Shown here in pieces: positions 32,167 to 43,570 of a stretch of 64,000 nucleotides of DNA (the first letter of the stretch is position 1; every line of letters starts with the position of its first letter). This DNA is from Berberis thunbergii (Eukaryota; Streptophyta; Magnoliopsida; Ranunculales; Berberidaceae). The stretch lies in contig QNQO01005814.1 of the NCBI GenBank assembly GCA_003290165.1, positions 53,578 to 117,577 of the forward strand, given 5' to 3'. Under the pieces are notes generated by a model. It did no database searches. It saw only the letters and a program-made list of their open reading frames with translations, and was not told where the DNA came from. A program made the translations under genes and the position numbers.

Positions 32167-32808
32167 GTACTAAACATTAGAAAAAATATACAATCAAAAC
32201 TTATATTAATAATCAATTATCTAAAAATTTCTTTAAAAAATATAAATAAAATTTATTTTTAAAAATTGGGGCAAAAGTAGGGCATGAAAGTTCATAGTTT
32301 TGTCCATAATGAGGGAACAAATCCAATCATACAAAATGAGGGAAAAAATATGGTTCAATGGAGATTTAGGGTTCGAAATTACACGAGTTTGTGAATTTGG
32401 ATGAGGACGAATACAAACAAGCAAGGAAAATGAAAATGCACCAAATCACACAACTTCAATCACACACAATTGAACCAAATCGCACACTAAATTGTAGCTT
32501 CACACCCTCGTTTTTTATCAATGCCCTCGTTTTGTATCAGTGAGTAGAGAAGAGAGTAGTTGAAGAGAGAGTTGAGAGTAGAACAAAGCTGTTCGTGGGA
32601 AGGGAATTTGGGGAGAGAGTTGTTTGTTCATTTATTGAGAGGGAGGGAGAACTATTCATTCATTGAGGGGGAGGGAGATAAATTTTAATTCATGATTTAT
32701 ATTGGTGACGTGCTTCAGAAAGTAGAGAGTGGTGGTGTGCTTCAGCAACAATTATGGTGTCAAAAAGTCGTTGCCCCTGAGAAAACCTCTCTTTCTCGGA
32801 TTCGGGGA
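32167..32808. other. No gene recognised
   Basis: AT-rich DNA with GAGAGG-rich stretches (32520-32680). No open frame or repeat with support. Confidence 0.5.
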
Positions 32809-32945
32809 GCTCATGCGTAGAAAGCGCAAGATGAGGTCCTGTACACAGATCTGGACCGTCAGATCTGTTGAACGGTCCAGATTCATGGATTTGAATCCTT
32901 TTTATTTCGTATGTTTTAGCAAAGTGATTGAAAAAAGACTTACAT
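32809..32945 (+). repeat. Left outer inverted repeat
   Basis: Inverted partner of 36695-36827. The outer edge is taken where TCATGCG(T/C)AGAAAGCG similarity fades. Confidence 0.75.
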
Positions 32946-33638
32946 GGGGGTATTCAATTATGGATTTTAATAGAGTGTGAAAGACTTTAAATCTCATGGA
33001 TTTTAAAATATTTCAAAGGAGTTTACAGAATCCACTGAACTTTGACATATTTTAAGTGACTGGATTTTGTGGATTTTACAGAATCCAACTGGATTTTGAT
33101 GGATTTTATAAAAGATTGTTATGGATTTCTATTGATTCTTATTGGCAAAAGAAAGTGTTTGTGTTGTACCATATCTCTCTCACATGGTGGTCGTTGATCA
33201 CAGAGAACACTACAGAAACCACTCAGACTGGTAGGAGAGATGGCAACAACACCTCGCTATAAAACCCTAATTTTTTTTTTTTAATATTCTGTTGTAGTGT
33301 AGCACATCTACTACACAGTTGCACGTGCAGTTCAGACTTCTTTTTTGGACTTAAATCAGGTACATATGGTTCATTCGCATAGCCCATTTTCGCCTTCTAT
33401 GAACTGATCTTAATTTTGTCTTTCCCACAAAAAGAATTTAATCAAAGAAAGATTCTCAACTACATGTTACAAAATCTTATTAGAATAGCTAGATCCAAAC
33501 AAGGTACTAGTGAGAATATAGTTCAACAATTAAGCTACTAGCAGCTTCATTTATTTACTTCAACACAACACCATAATGCAACAACGGTCCCTCAATGACA
33601 ACGTACATGCTTGATCCAAGCATCCAGTAAAACCATAC

Positions 33639-33892
33639 TTAACAGGGGCCCATCTTCTTCCCATCCACAAATTTCTTCCAATAGCTAGCAACATCTGCTT
33701 CAGTCTCCCTCACAGTTTTCTTAACTACATGTGCAACGGATTCAGCTACCTTCTTCACTTCATCCATAGTAGCTGTAACGTGAGCCGCCTTGGTTGGTAT
33801 CCTGCTTGGATTTCAAACCGACCCATCTTCTCTAGACTTTCTTTTAGCACCTTTGCATTCTCCATGCAATTTTCCATAATATTTTTGTACCC
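33639..33892 (-). pseudogene. Glutamate decarboxylase fragment, C-terminal exon
   Basis: After an intact acceptor (TTTGTGCAG) the minus strand reads GYKNIMENCMENAKVLKESL then EKMGRFEI, a strongly conserved stretch of plant glutamate decarboxylase. The frame then shifts; a second frame reads MDEVKKVAESVAHVVKKT and ends ASYWKKFVDGKKMGPC before a TAA, similar to the basic, Trp-containing calmodulin-binding C-terminus of plant GAD. The enzyme makes GABA from glutamate with pyridoxal phosphate. The central part of the enzyme, including the PLP lysine, is absent between this piece and the exon at 34475-34611. The end assignment is less certain than the GYKN part. Confidence 0.75.
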
Positions 33893-34474
33893 CTGCACAA
33901 ATAAAATGAGCACCCAGATTATAACTATAGTCCTCAAAAGCTCAACTTGGAGCATACAAAAAGGGTCACAACAAAAGCAACATAACTTATCATATGTTTC
34001 AAGTCATTTGTGGAAGAAGATAAAGAAAAAGCAGAGTTTTATAAAGCAAATGTTCAACAAACTCATATTAGCAGGAAAATTGCAATGCCTGGAATTAATA
34101 AAAAATCATCACCTCGTAGCCAAGTCGGATGAACTGATAGTATTGGGCAATTATTTGACTGGAGCCTGCCAAACGAAAGGACAGATAAATGTTATTTTCA
34201 AGTGGTTGAAGCCATAAAGATACGATACCAAAATGAGAGAGCCCTGTAGTGCCAACTAAACAAACAAGTTTCATATAAGCATCTGCTCAACATATCCCTG
34301 AAGGTTATCAATGCTCTAGGTGCTTGAGGCAGCACGACTAGCACACTATACACCTATCCACAATTCATTTAGGACCAAATTTGACTAAACTTTGTATTTG
34401 ATATCCCAAGGTTCAAAAGTCCACATCATGAGATTTACAAGTATGCTACCAAACAAGTAAAATGATTTGTATAC

Positions 34475-34611
34475 CTGAACATTAGCACCAGTGACAATGT
34501 TGGGCTTGTCAATGGGTTTACCCTCGGCATTCCTCTTGCTCAACCACTTTCTCTTGAATGCTAGTCCAGCCAGCATTATAGCCTCCGATGACCCAACTGT
34601 CCCTACCCCAA
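34475..34611 (-). pseudogene. Glutamate decarboxylase fragment, internal exon
   Basis: The minus strand reads [20 protein letters not shown] then RKW and [11 protein letters not shown], flanked by an acceptor-like GCAG and an intact donor (CAG followed by GTATAC). This is among the most conserved GAD exons and includes residues of the cofactor pocket. The upstream N-terminal exons and the following exons are missing, so the gene cannot function. It has the same orientation as the C-terminal fragment, about 0.6 kb away, as if internal exons had been deleted. Confidence 0.85.
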
Positions 34612-34669
34612 CTGCAATATCACTTAACAAACGAAAAACCAAGCAGTTAGATCAAAAGAAAGAGGCACT

Positions 34670-35340
34670 CTTATTAAACATTGAACAACTCAAAACCCTC
34701 GTAGATAAGCTTGAAATTATTGTGAAATTGAACACTTCAAAACCCTAGAGACCATGAACTTGTATTTTTTTACTATTATTAATATTTTAACTTTTAGAGT
34801 TTGATGATCAAATACATTCAAAGATTCATAATGAACATCAAACAATTAAAGATTGAACATGCAAAACCCTAGAAATTGCTATCAAATTCTAACAATCCTA
34901 TAAACTATAAAGAAAGCTACGCAGTGAAATGATACAAATGAAGCATGAAATACATACCAAAGCATGATCTTTGAAAACAAGTGCCACCTAACAGGGGTAA
35001 GCATTCAATCGAAACAGAGAAGAGACTACATCAGAAGAAAAGCAACAACGTGAAGTCGAAAGATAGTTGAGAGTGTGACTTGACAAATGAAGAACCAATC
35101 AATTATTAGATCAACTCTTACAGTACTGGAAACATTGACCAACTCTAAACCCTAGAAATTCTCAGACAGCCACAACAATAATGTGAAATTTTTGAACATT
35201 TCAAAACCCTAGAGATTACATGTAAGATGAACTTGTATTTTTCTACTATTAACTTTCAAAGGTTGATCAGTTACATTCAATATTTGATGATGAACATCTG
35301 ACAATCAAAGCTTGAACATCTCAAAACCCTAGAAATCGCT
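34670..35340 (+). repeat. Local direct duplication, about 220 bp
   Basis: The segment with TTCAAAACCCTAGAGA, GAACTTGTATTTTT, ACATTCAA and CAAAACCCTAGAAAT at 34670-34880 is repeated in the same order at about 35116-35340. Function unknown; it lies between the GAD and H2B fragments. Confidence 0.7.
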
Positions 35341-35399
35341 AATCATGTAAAATTTTGCGTATACAAGAAGAACAAGACTGACAGAAGATAATCCCTTCT

Positions 35400-35579
35400 T
35401 CAAGAACTTGTAAAATTGGTAACAACGACCTTGGTTCCTTCAGAAATCGCATGTTTGGTGAGTTCACCAGGGAGAACGTACAACATCTGGATCTCCCTAG
35501 ATGCAATCGTCTGCTTCTTGTTGTACCGAGCAAGTCTTCATGCCTCCTGAGTCAACTTCTCCAATAACAAATCATTCAT
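35400..35579 (-). pseudogene. Histone H2B fragment, C-terminal 60 codons
   Basis: The minus strand reads EKLTQEA, stop, [31 protein letters not shown] and ends TNFTSS before a TGA, exactly the order and ending of plant H2B ([32 protein letters not shown]). A TGA replaces the Ser codon of [11 protein letters not shown] and the TAVRL segment is altered. The N-terminal tail and first helices are absent. It lies inside the inner inverted-repeat element in the same orientation as the GAD pieces, so capture is more likely than local gene decay. Confidence 0.88.
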
Positions 35580-35612
35580 GATCTGTTCATTATTTATCAA
35601 GAAACTTATCAA

Positions 35613-35828
35613 GTGGTCGAAAACGGTGATTCAGATTCTCAAATCCCGATCCGAAAAGAGCTTCCGAGTCACCCCACACCAGTGCAACCACCACCTGAAG
35701 AAGAAGTTAAAGCAGTTGAGGTTCTTGCGAGTTCTTCATCAAATGAGATCCCTTCAAATGATGGAAATATGGTCAGTGAAGACAATCGAATAGATGAGCA
35801 ACTGGCGAGTGATCTTGTGGTAGAATAA
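35613..35828 (+). CDS. Unrecognised acidic ORF
   Basis: A 71-codon plus-strand frame with PPPEEEVKAVEVLASSSSNE and an acidic Ser/Asn-rich composition starts downstream of the H2B fragment on the other strand. It looks more like coding DNA than its surroundings and may be another captured fragment, but I recognise no family. Confidence 0.25.
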   Translation: MVENGDSDSQIPIRKELPSHPTPVQPPPEEEVKAVEVLASSSSNEIPSNDGNMVSEDNRIDEQLASDLVVE

Positions 35829-36186
35829 CCACCAGCAAGCCCTAGCAGTAGTGGGTACGCACAATGTTGGTGGGTGAGAGGAAGGAGAGAAATTGAAATC
35901 CGAGGGGAAAACGCTGGATTTGAAAAAGGTTTTGATATTTATACCTTTCACACATAAATCCTTCAAAGTCTATCAAGTCAACAAATTCATCAAAATTCAC
36001 TTTTTTTGAATACCCCCTAATTTTGGTGGATTTTTGAAAATTATGAATTGAATACCCCATGATTTTAATGAATTATGAAACAATCGTTTAAAATCTATAT
36101 TTGAATACCCATAAATTTTATTGTATTGTTTTAAATCCTTAATTGAATACTCCTATATTTTTTTAAACTCTATTAAAATCCATGAT

Positions 36187-36603
36187 TGAATACCCCCGTT
36201 AGCAAATGGATTGAAACGGTCTTGAAATGCAATGTTGGAATCCATCCCTGTTTGATTGAAATCTCGTTGGAGTTGTAACAAGGGAAATGGATTAAAAACT
36301 GGTTTTGTGATAATGGGGACTCTTGAAGCTGCTTCGTTTAACACCCCAATATCAAAGTAACTCGAATTGTTCACACCCCATACTTGCCCAAGTCCACCCA
36401 TTTTTGATATGGTTTCAAGTTTTTTACATTGAGCTCGCTGTGAGGAGGAGGTTTCTTCTTTGACTTTTTCAGTTTCGCTCAATGGCTTGTGTGTGTTTGA
36501 GTCAATCCCCTGTTACCTGAGATTCTTCTTCAAACAAGAATTCCAGTAGTTCTTAATCTCATTATCTATTCTTCCTGGTAATTGTGCTGCAATTTGAGCC
36601 CAC
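36187..36603 (-). pseudogene. R2R3-MYB exon 3 fragment (MYB61/MYB86-like, subgroup 13)
   Basis: After an intact acceptor (TTTTTGTAG) the minus strand reads [20 protein letters not shown] then NSCLKKNLR, a TAA stop (36513-36515), and QGIDSNTHKPLSE. This equals the end of R3 and the following conserved block of MYB61/50/86-type factors ([23 protein letters not shown]). The frame continues open for over 100 codons to RFNPFAN, where the inner element end (GGGGGTATTC) interrupts it. Exons 1 and 2 are absent. This gene is unrelated to the MYB at 18 kb. The FNPFA coding phrase is also found at the inner edge of the outer inverted repeats. Confidence 0.85.
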
Positions 36604-36694
36604 CTACAAAAATGAAGAAAAGAATAAAACACCCACCCATTTTCGAAGAATTCCACATGGAAGAGAAGGGAGGAAGAGATTCTCTTCTTCTTCT

Positions 36695-36827
36695 AAAGTC
36701 CTGTTTCAATCCCTTTGCTAAAACATATGAAATTAAAAGGATTCAAATCCATGAATCTGGACCGTCCAACAGATCTGACGGTCCAGATATATGCACAGGA
36801 CCTCATCCTTCGCTTTCTGCGCATGAT
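36695..36827 (-). repeat. Right outer inverted repeat
   Basis: Inverted partner of 32809-32945; reads AAAACATATGAAATTAAAAG then ATCTGGACCGTCC and GACGGTCCAGAT on the plus strand. Confidence 0.75.
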
Positions 36828-39814
36828 CCCTCTCTCCTCTTCTCACTCTCTCTTCCGCCTTCAATCAGGTCTGAAAAAGCTTTCACATTTATTACTGTTT
36901 TCGACTACAAAGCCATGCGAGATCAACGAAACTTGTTCATCAAGATCACAACGTCGGTACATTTTAGGGATGGCGGTAAGGGCTAACCTGCGCCATTTCA
37001 CCATGAGTTTCTGTACGACGACGTGCGGAGGAAAATGTGACCGCTAAGACCTCGTATTTTAGCCGATGACATTGTTTACATCCTTCAAACGAAACAAGCC
37101 ATGTCCAGGTAAATGGGGGCTTTCTCTTCTTTCCTTGTTGTCCAAGTTTTAGGGTTTTTGATTACAAGATCCCATTTTTCGATTTGGGGACCAACTGGTT
37201 ATTAGGCCACCGATTTGGGTTCCTGTGCTGTTAGATTAACTTATTACTTTAAAGGGCCTTAGATTTAGAGTTCTGTGAATTTGATTGTTTGAGGTTAACA
37301 ATGGGTTTTGTAGTTTATGTTAGATAAGCAGAGCAGAACCCACTTTGTAATATTGGGGTTTGCAGTTTATAGCTTATGCAATGAACTGGGTCAACACTGC
37401 TTTTCATTGCGCGCCATAATGACATTGGAATTACCAGAACACGGTGGATCACAATGAACCAAACATCTCCAAGTATATACTAATTTGAAGGAAAAAAAAT
37501 CTGAAAAGTTACATATTTTAGAGTTAACCATGTTACTTGATTTGAACAAATAAACGATCTTGAATTTTTGTAAAAACTAAAACTTTCAATTGCAAGTTAT
37601 GTAATGAAACTAAAATACAGAAAACCAAAACAATGAAAACTTCTTATTACAAAACTGCCTGCTTCTTTTTTGTTTCCTATAACAAGGTCTTGAGGGCAAT
37701 TATCATTTACATTACATGGTAGTATAGCACCATTTCAACTTCATTTTGGTGCAGGTTTATAGCATTTAGGAACATTAAGAGAGTTGAGAATTTCTGTTTG
37801 GGAAATCAAAGCACTTACTGTTCAGAAGTAGTAGGAAAGAAAGAGGCACTAGTTAATGCTGGATTGTCTTCATCCTTATCCAGATTATGTACCCAGTACG
37901 CGTACTCTACTAAAGGACATGGTCCATTTACATTCTGTAGGGCACAGCGGAATGTATACACTAGTTGTTCAAAGAGTTTCTCTACCATAGCTTCGCAGTA
38001 CACAATAGGACAGCATGCTCAATTTGCTTGGAAAAGACTCTCAAATGTCAACTTACTGTGCACTGACTTTCTCACCAATAAGTTGCTTGTGCTATGAGCC
38101 TAGTGCTGACCAGGACATGTCGTTCCTACAATTTTTGCTTTTATTATTGGAGAAGCAGCATGGACACAGAAGTCTTGGGCAGAAGCAGCAGAACACTTCC
38201 CCACAAAGGACTCTCTTTACATGCATGCACAAGATGGGCATACCTTTTTAACCTCATTCATATTCTCAGTCTCGGAGGGGTTTGTTTTGTTTGTGAGAGC
38301 TATTTATTTAAGCATTTTGTTCTTGCCCATCATAGCAATGGCACCATTCACAAATTCTTTTGGTGATGGATTTAGGAAGACATGGCTTCATCTTGTCCGC
38401 CGTACCTTGGAAATAGCAGGCCCGGCATTCATAAAATGGGGTCAATGGGCAGCTACTAGACCTGATCTCTTCCCTAGAGATATATGCACTGAGCTTTCAA
38501 ATCTCCACTCCAAAGCGCCACCACATAGCTTTTCCTAGACACAAAAAACTATCGAGAAGGCATTTGGTCGCAAACTATTGGATATCTTTTTGATGATTTT
38601 GAAGAGGCGCCTGTGGCATCTGGAAGTGTTGCTCAGGTTCATCGAGCCACTTTGAGATTCCGTTATCCTAGACAACCTGTCAAGCGAGTTATGGTTGCTG
38701 TGAAAGTTAGACATCCAGGTGTTGGTGAATCAATCAGGAGGGATTTCGCAATCATTCATGCTGTCACCAAAATTTCTAACTTCATCCCTACACTCAAGTG
38801 GTTGAGACTTGATGAAAGTGTACAACAGTTTGGTGTGTTCATGCTTTCTCAAGTTGATCTGTCTAGGGAAGCTGCTCAGTTGAGCCGTTTTATTTATAAT
38901 TTCCGGAAATGGAGGGACGTGTCTTTCCCAAAACCTCTATATCCTTGTGTGCACCCATCTGTTTTAGTGGAGACTTATGAGAATGGAGAAAGTGTTTCAC
39001 GTTATGTCGATGAGCTAGAAGGAGTTGATCAAGGAAATGATCGAGTTAAACGGGCTCTTGCACACATTGGGACTCATGCGCTTCTAAAAATGCTTCTGGT
39101 ACACTTTTGTCTTCTATATCTTCCTCTTTACCCTGATTACTGTTTTACTCTTTTATGAACTGCCTATCCTTCATACCTTATTCCATTGGTCTTATTGTGT
39201 TTCATAAACATTTATTGAGAAGAAAAGGCGAGTAAGATTTGTGGGGTTAACAATATGTTTTGTGTTAAATGCTAGTTGTGTGATATCATCTTTGTAGTTC
39301 AAATTTCAATGTATGTACTTATGAAAAGATTTCAATGTATGTACTTATGAACAAATTTCAATACATTCTTTTCTGTCACGTTATGTAGGTTCAGTTATGT
39401 TTTACTCATTTAAGTCATTGTACTCGGTTGTATTTGTGTGTGATTGTGCACAACATTGAATTGTACTTTGTTATATAAACACTATGAGATATCCACCGAA
39501 CAAAGATGAGCTAATTAAAAGTAAAAGTTACTACTTACAATACATAAATCAACATTTCCTTTTCATGTGAATATTCAAGATTTTCAATCACTTTTTTTTA
39601 TTGAGTTTGCAGAAATTGTGGTGTGTCCTATAAGTATGAACTGCCAATTCTCTGGTTAATACTTATTCTAATTTTTCATGTTTTTCCTTTTCATCTTTCT
39701 ATTAATAGAAATAACTTATCTAGTAATGTTCAATTTGAATTCTGAACTGTAAGTCATAAATATATGATGAAATTGTGTTTCTTTTTTTTGCACATCCTTG
39801 CACATTTTGTGCAT

Positions 39815-39838
39815 TCTCTCTCTCTCTCTCTCTCTCTC
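39815..39838 (+). repeat. CT dinucleotide repeat
   Basis: Twelve TC units in intron 2 of the ABC1K pseudogene, 56 bases before the acceptor of exon 3. Confidence 0.9.
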
Positions 39839-41559
39839 AAAAAATGTGCTGAAGAATTTCTGAGATATAAATTTTTTCTTCAGGTGGACAATTTTATACA
39901 TGCAGACATGCATCCGGGGAATATCCTTGTCAGAGTGGCACAGAACAAACCTAAACGTAAGGGGTTCTTCAAATCCAGGCCTCATGTCATTTTCCTTGAT
40001 GTAGGCATGACGGCTGCGCCTTCTAGGAGTGACCGAATAAATTTACTTAAGTTCTTCAAAGCCGTTGCTGTTCGTGATGGCCGCACTGCTGCAGAGTGCA
40101 CACTGAGATTGTCAAAACAACAAAACTGTCTGAACCCGAAGGCCTTTATCGAGGTACCGTTCTAGCATCTCTTATGTTGTGTTGTTTTTATCACTGAAGA
40201 TGCACTTTTTTGATAAATGTGATTGGTTTTTGTATGATTTCGGCTGTGTTAGCTTTGATACTTGGTTTGTTCATTTGCCAAGTGCATTCTTTCTCCAACA
40301 TTATGAAATTCATATATTATTAGAATGATGAACAAGGTTAGAAATAATTCTGTTCCTAGAAAACCCAATAATTAGAGATCGTGTGATAAAAATTCAATTC
40401 AAAGTGAAATCTATGTAGGCCTTCTCTCCAAGAGCATTAACCACTTTATTAATGCTATGTTTTGCCATTAAATTCATTGTTTCAGTAACATGCACTGGTA
40501 AATAGTTATCTGCTCACCTACTTAAATGTCTGAAAGAACCAATGTAAGGCTACGGAACTAAACCATATTTCTGGAGAACCAACAAGATACTTAAACTTGC
40601 TAACATGCACTCATCTATGTTCTGTCCCTGATAGCTTATAATCATCTAGGATAATGGTCTATGTCATATTCTCGGTTTATGGTTCAACCAGTTAAGGGAT
40701 GAGATGGAGGCGTCTTGAATATCTTAAACCCCATTCACATCACCCCAATTTTGATTTAGTTCGGTACGTAGTTTGATTTCTTCTCAGTTAAAGCAATCAA
40801 TGGCTGTTGCTAGCCCCATAAGAAGATTTGTATTGCTTTAAATAATTCTACATGGTATTACAGTACGGTGGCCTTAAAGCATAAAAAACCTCGCTTGTGG
40901 TAAGCATGGACTGAAAGAGGGCTGAAATTCGTATCTTGTTCATGATGTAAGCTTCACATGTCCTTACCTATGAGTAACACTTAGATTGTTTCTTGGATTC
41001 AAGTTGCCAGAACTCTACACTGCATTCTCTAGTTCCTCTTGTTTTAGTTTGTTAAAAAGACTAATCTTTTGGAATTCTGTTTTGTTTCATTGAAATAATC
41101 CCAGATTTTAGAGATGCCTGTGGCTCCTGACCATTTCAAATGAATCTTAAAGCACAAATGGGACACAGTGTGTATGCCAAAAGGCCAAGGGGTCTGGGGA
41201 TTTGCAGAGTTGGAAGATTTAATGTCTAATTGGCTTTGATACTGTGGGGTTGAGGAGAATGCATTATGGAGAGTGGTTGTGGAAGATAACTATGGTTTGG
41301 AACCTGATTGCTAGTTCTCTATCCCGACCAGGTCTACAGGAATGCAAATTTTGTTGTGAATGAAGATGGATTTTTCATGCCCATGTCCTTCATAGTGGGT
41401 AATGACAGACATAGTTATAATGTTCACTTTCTTTCTCATTGTGTGGTGGGCATCGGTGCATTTATTTCATACCTTCGGAGTATATAGTGTAATACCAACA
41501 TCTGTGGAGGCATCGTTAAGGTTTTAGAATATTTTGGATCATTTGTGGAGGCATCGTTA

Positions 41560-41815
41560 AGGTTGAAGACAAAATTCGAGAAAAAGCGTTTAACGTGGTT
41601 TGGTCACGTGCGGAGGAGACCAAGTACGGCGCCAATTAGAAAGTATCTAGATTAACAAGTTAATGAAGGGTGTAGATTGATGGGACAATCGTTGAAAAGT
41701 TGGATGAAGGCGGTGAAAGAAAACATCCCTGAGCTTGGATTAGCGAGGATATGTGGGAAGACCGCATTGCTTGGAGAACCAAAATACGTGTAGCCGACCC
41801 TGAGAGTATCGAAAA
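41560..41815 (+). mobile_element. RTE-type LINE 3' fragment
   Basis: The plus strand reads KIREKRLTWFGHVRRRPSTA, then a Trp-Lys segment, and DRIAWRTKIRVADPE-like codons ending near 41805, the conserved C-terminal tail of plant RTE LINEs. A direct repeat of TGTGGAGGCATCGTTAAGGT (41502 and 41544 regions) lies at its left side. The 5' part is missing, as is usual for LINE copies. Confidence 0.7.
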
Positions 41816-42646
41816 TGGTCTTTGATGACGATGATCTCACACCTAAAAGTATCAAGTATGGAAATTGTTACCTTGTGGACAGTATGGCAAGAGCCCAGTA
41901 GTAGAATCTTTTGCAACAGGATTTTGGATATTTGTTTGGCTATTATGGAAGTCTTGATTACGATGTGGGGTTGGGTTTCTCATATGCTATCTTTTAAGGA
42001 ATTTTTTATAATCTTTATATGCCAATTGGGAGTTACAATCCTGGGACCTTGATGCTTTTAAAGTCACCCATTTGCAATAGCTGTTAGAAGTTTCAGTAAA
42101 ATGACCTTTGCAAAAAGGTGGGATTGGGAGATAATGTATTGAAAGGTGGGATTGGGAGAAAATGTATTGAAGGAGGAACCTAGCAATATCTTTTTCCATC
42201 TTAAACCTGAAGGGGGGAGGGAGAAGGAGGGGTACATCTCAACATTTTGGGAGCTCACATTGTGTGATTTGCGAATTTAGGACTTCCATTTTTGGAGGGG
42301 TTTGAATGACTAGAAAGAAACCAATCAGATCCACTTGATGAGAATGCTCAATAATATTAGATCTAATCAGCATGGAAGTGATTCCTGGATTTGGATTTTG
42401 GAATGATAAAACCAGTTGCTTTAGACTGCTTTGTCAAGTAATTTGGTTCAATCCCACTGGGATTCAGCATCTGTAGCTTTGACAGTTCTGGTGATATGCT
42501 CTATAGATCAAGCAGTTTTGACGATTCATAATCTGGCTCGTAGAGGGTTTGTGGAGACTAATATGTGCAGTTTCTGTGAGCTGCAAGAGAACATTTACTA
42601 TTTATGATTTTAGTCTGTACTTGTGACTTCGTAAGGTCCTTTGGAT

Positions 42647-43196
42647 CTATGCAGTTAAAGCGGATAACAGACCCATAACGGTCCAAGAACGTTTTAAGTT
42701 ATAACGGGATATAACAGTATATAACAAAATAGTTTTTTAAATATATTTTTAATACCCCCTCAAAGTATTAATGTATAATAGAGTAAAAAAAAATCATGTT
42801 CATAACATTAAATTCAAAAATAAAAAAATTAATATAAAACATCGTTCCTTCGTATGAGAGTCGGATTACAACAGAGAGTGCGATCGATTCTTCATCTTCT
42901 TCCCTTTTTCTTATTTCGTTATTTGTCAAACGACGATGTCTAGTTCTTTGTCGATTGACGATGGCGAGCTTTAGTCATTCTTCTTTCTTATGATTCTAGG
43001 AATTTGGTTTGATCGAGAATGAAATGAGTGATTTTTTTATGTATTAGAACAAAACGTCAAAACGATGTTATTGAAAAAAATGTTATCTCAATAACGGCCA
43101 TATAACGTCGTTATATCGGAGCTGTGATACCATAACGTAACGGCTCACCTCCGTTAAGTGTTATGTCGGTGTTATATCGCCGTTTTAACTGCACAA
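42647..43196. mobile_element. MITE, CTATGCAGTTAAA family, copy 1
   Basis: 550 bp, flanked by a perfect 8-bp duplication CTTTGGAT (42639-42646 and 43197-43204). Ends: left CTATGCAGTTAAAGCGG, right (reverse complement) TTGTGCAGTTAAAACGG. The interior repeats ATAACG/CGTTAT motifs. The 8-bp duplication suggests a hAT-type origin. It sits within the L1 remnant. A second copy is at 48929-49623. Confidence 0.82.
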
Positions 43197-43570
43197 CTTT
43201 GGATTAAGGTTATCTCATTGTGTGGGTGTTATTGCTCATGGATATCTTTTGGCTAACGGTTAAGCTAGTGGAGTACAAATGTTTTCAGCTCACGGAAATT
43301 GGGTTTGAGATCACACTTTTATCATAGGTTTATTGTTGCTTTTGTAGAGTGGAAGAGTCTTTAGGGGCAAAAAAAGTTGATTTAATTTTCAAAGATATTA
43401 AATCGATGGTTTGGGCGTGGGGAAATACTTGAGGAATCTTGGAAGAGGCACTCTTTTTGTTGTATTTTTAATTGAGCAAGTCTTCCTACTTCTATGGTAT
43501 GCAATCATTTCCCTCTTGGGCTTTGTAATTTTCTGATTTGCACGCATTTTATTTATTAAGCATAATTTCT

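Larger units (their letters stand above)
32946..36199. mobile_element. Inner inverted-repeat element with GGGGGTATTCAAT ends
   Basis: The left end reads GGGGGTATTCAATTATGG and the right end (reverse complement) GGGGGTATTCAATCATGG; both continue ATTTTAATAGAGT. The right side repeats the GGTATTCAA motif four more times inward (36000-36160). A TTA trinucleotide lies near both ends (32940 region and 36201 region) and could be a target site, but this is weak. It encloses the GAD and H2B fragments and interrupts the MYB fragment. Confidence 0.5.
32809..36827. mobile_element. Inverted-repeat-bounded segment with captured gene fragments (probable Pack-MULE)
   Basis: About 135 bp at the left (32809-32945) and right (36695-36827) match as inverted repeats, including GATGAGGTCCTG, TCTGGACCGTCAGATCTGTT, GGATTTGAATCC and ATGTTTTAGCAAAG. 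Between them are minus-strand fragments of three unrelated host genes: an R2R3-MYB exon, histone H2B and glutamate decarboxylase. A second, inner pair of GGGGGTATTCAAT ends (32946 and 36199) encloses the H2B and GAD pieces only, so two events are stacked. I could not identify a convincing 9-bp target duplication in the CT-rich flanks; assignment to MULEs rests on the inverted ends and the captured genes. Confidence 0.65.
41140..43570 (+). mobile_element. L1-type LINE remnant in ABC1K intron 3
   Basis: Translated plus-strand pieces match the C-terminal half of plant L1 ORF2 in order: a GVEENALWRVVVEDKYG-like block near 41240-41310, a zinc-finger RVT segment near 42490-42610 (LTIHNLARRGF, then MCSFCELQE), and a terminal piece near 43350-43430 (KKVDLIFKDIKSMVWAW). 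It ends near an AATAAAAAG tail at about 43560. It is interrupted by an RTE fragment and by a MITE (42647-43196). All frames are full of stops. Confidence 0.65.

Noticed and set aside
33729..34217. 162-codon plus-strand ORF
   Set aside because: It is the antisense shadow of the minus-strand GAD fragment and its flank.
32800..36840. Helitron as the carrier of the GAD, H2B and MYB fragments
   Set aside because: Same-strand capture would fit, but clear inverted terminal repeats are present and I saw no 5' TC / 3' hairpin-CTRR ends.
36582..36986. 134-codon plus-strand ORF
   Set aside because: It overlaps the right inverted repeat and the start of the MYB fragment antisense; composition is repeat-derived.
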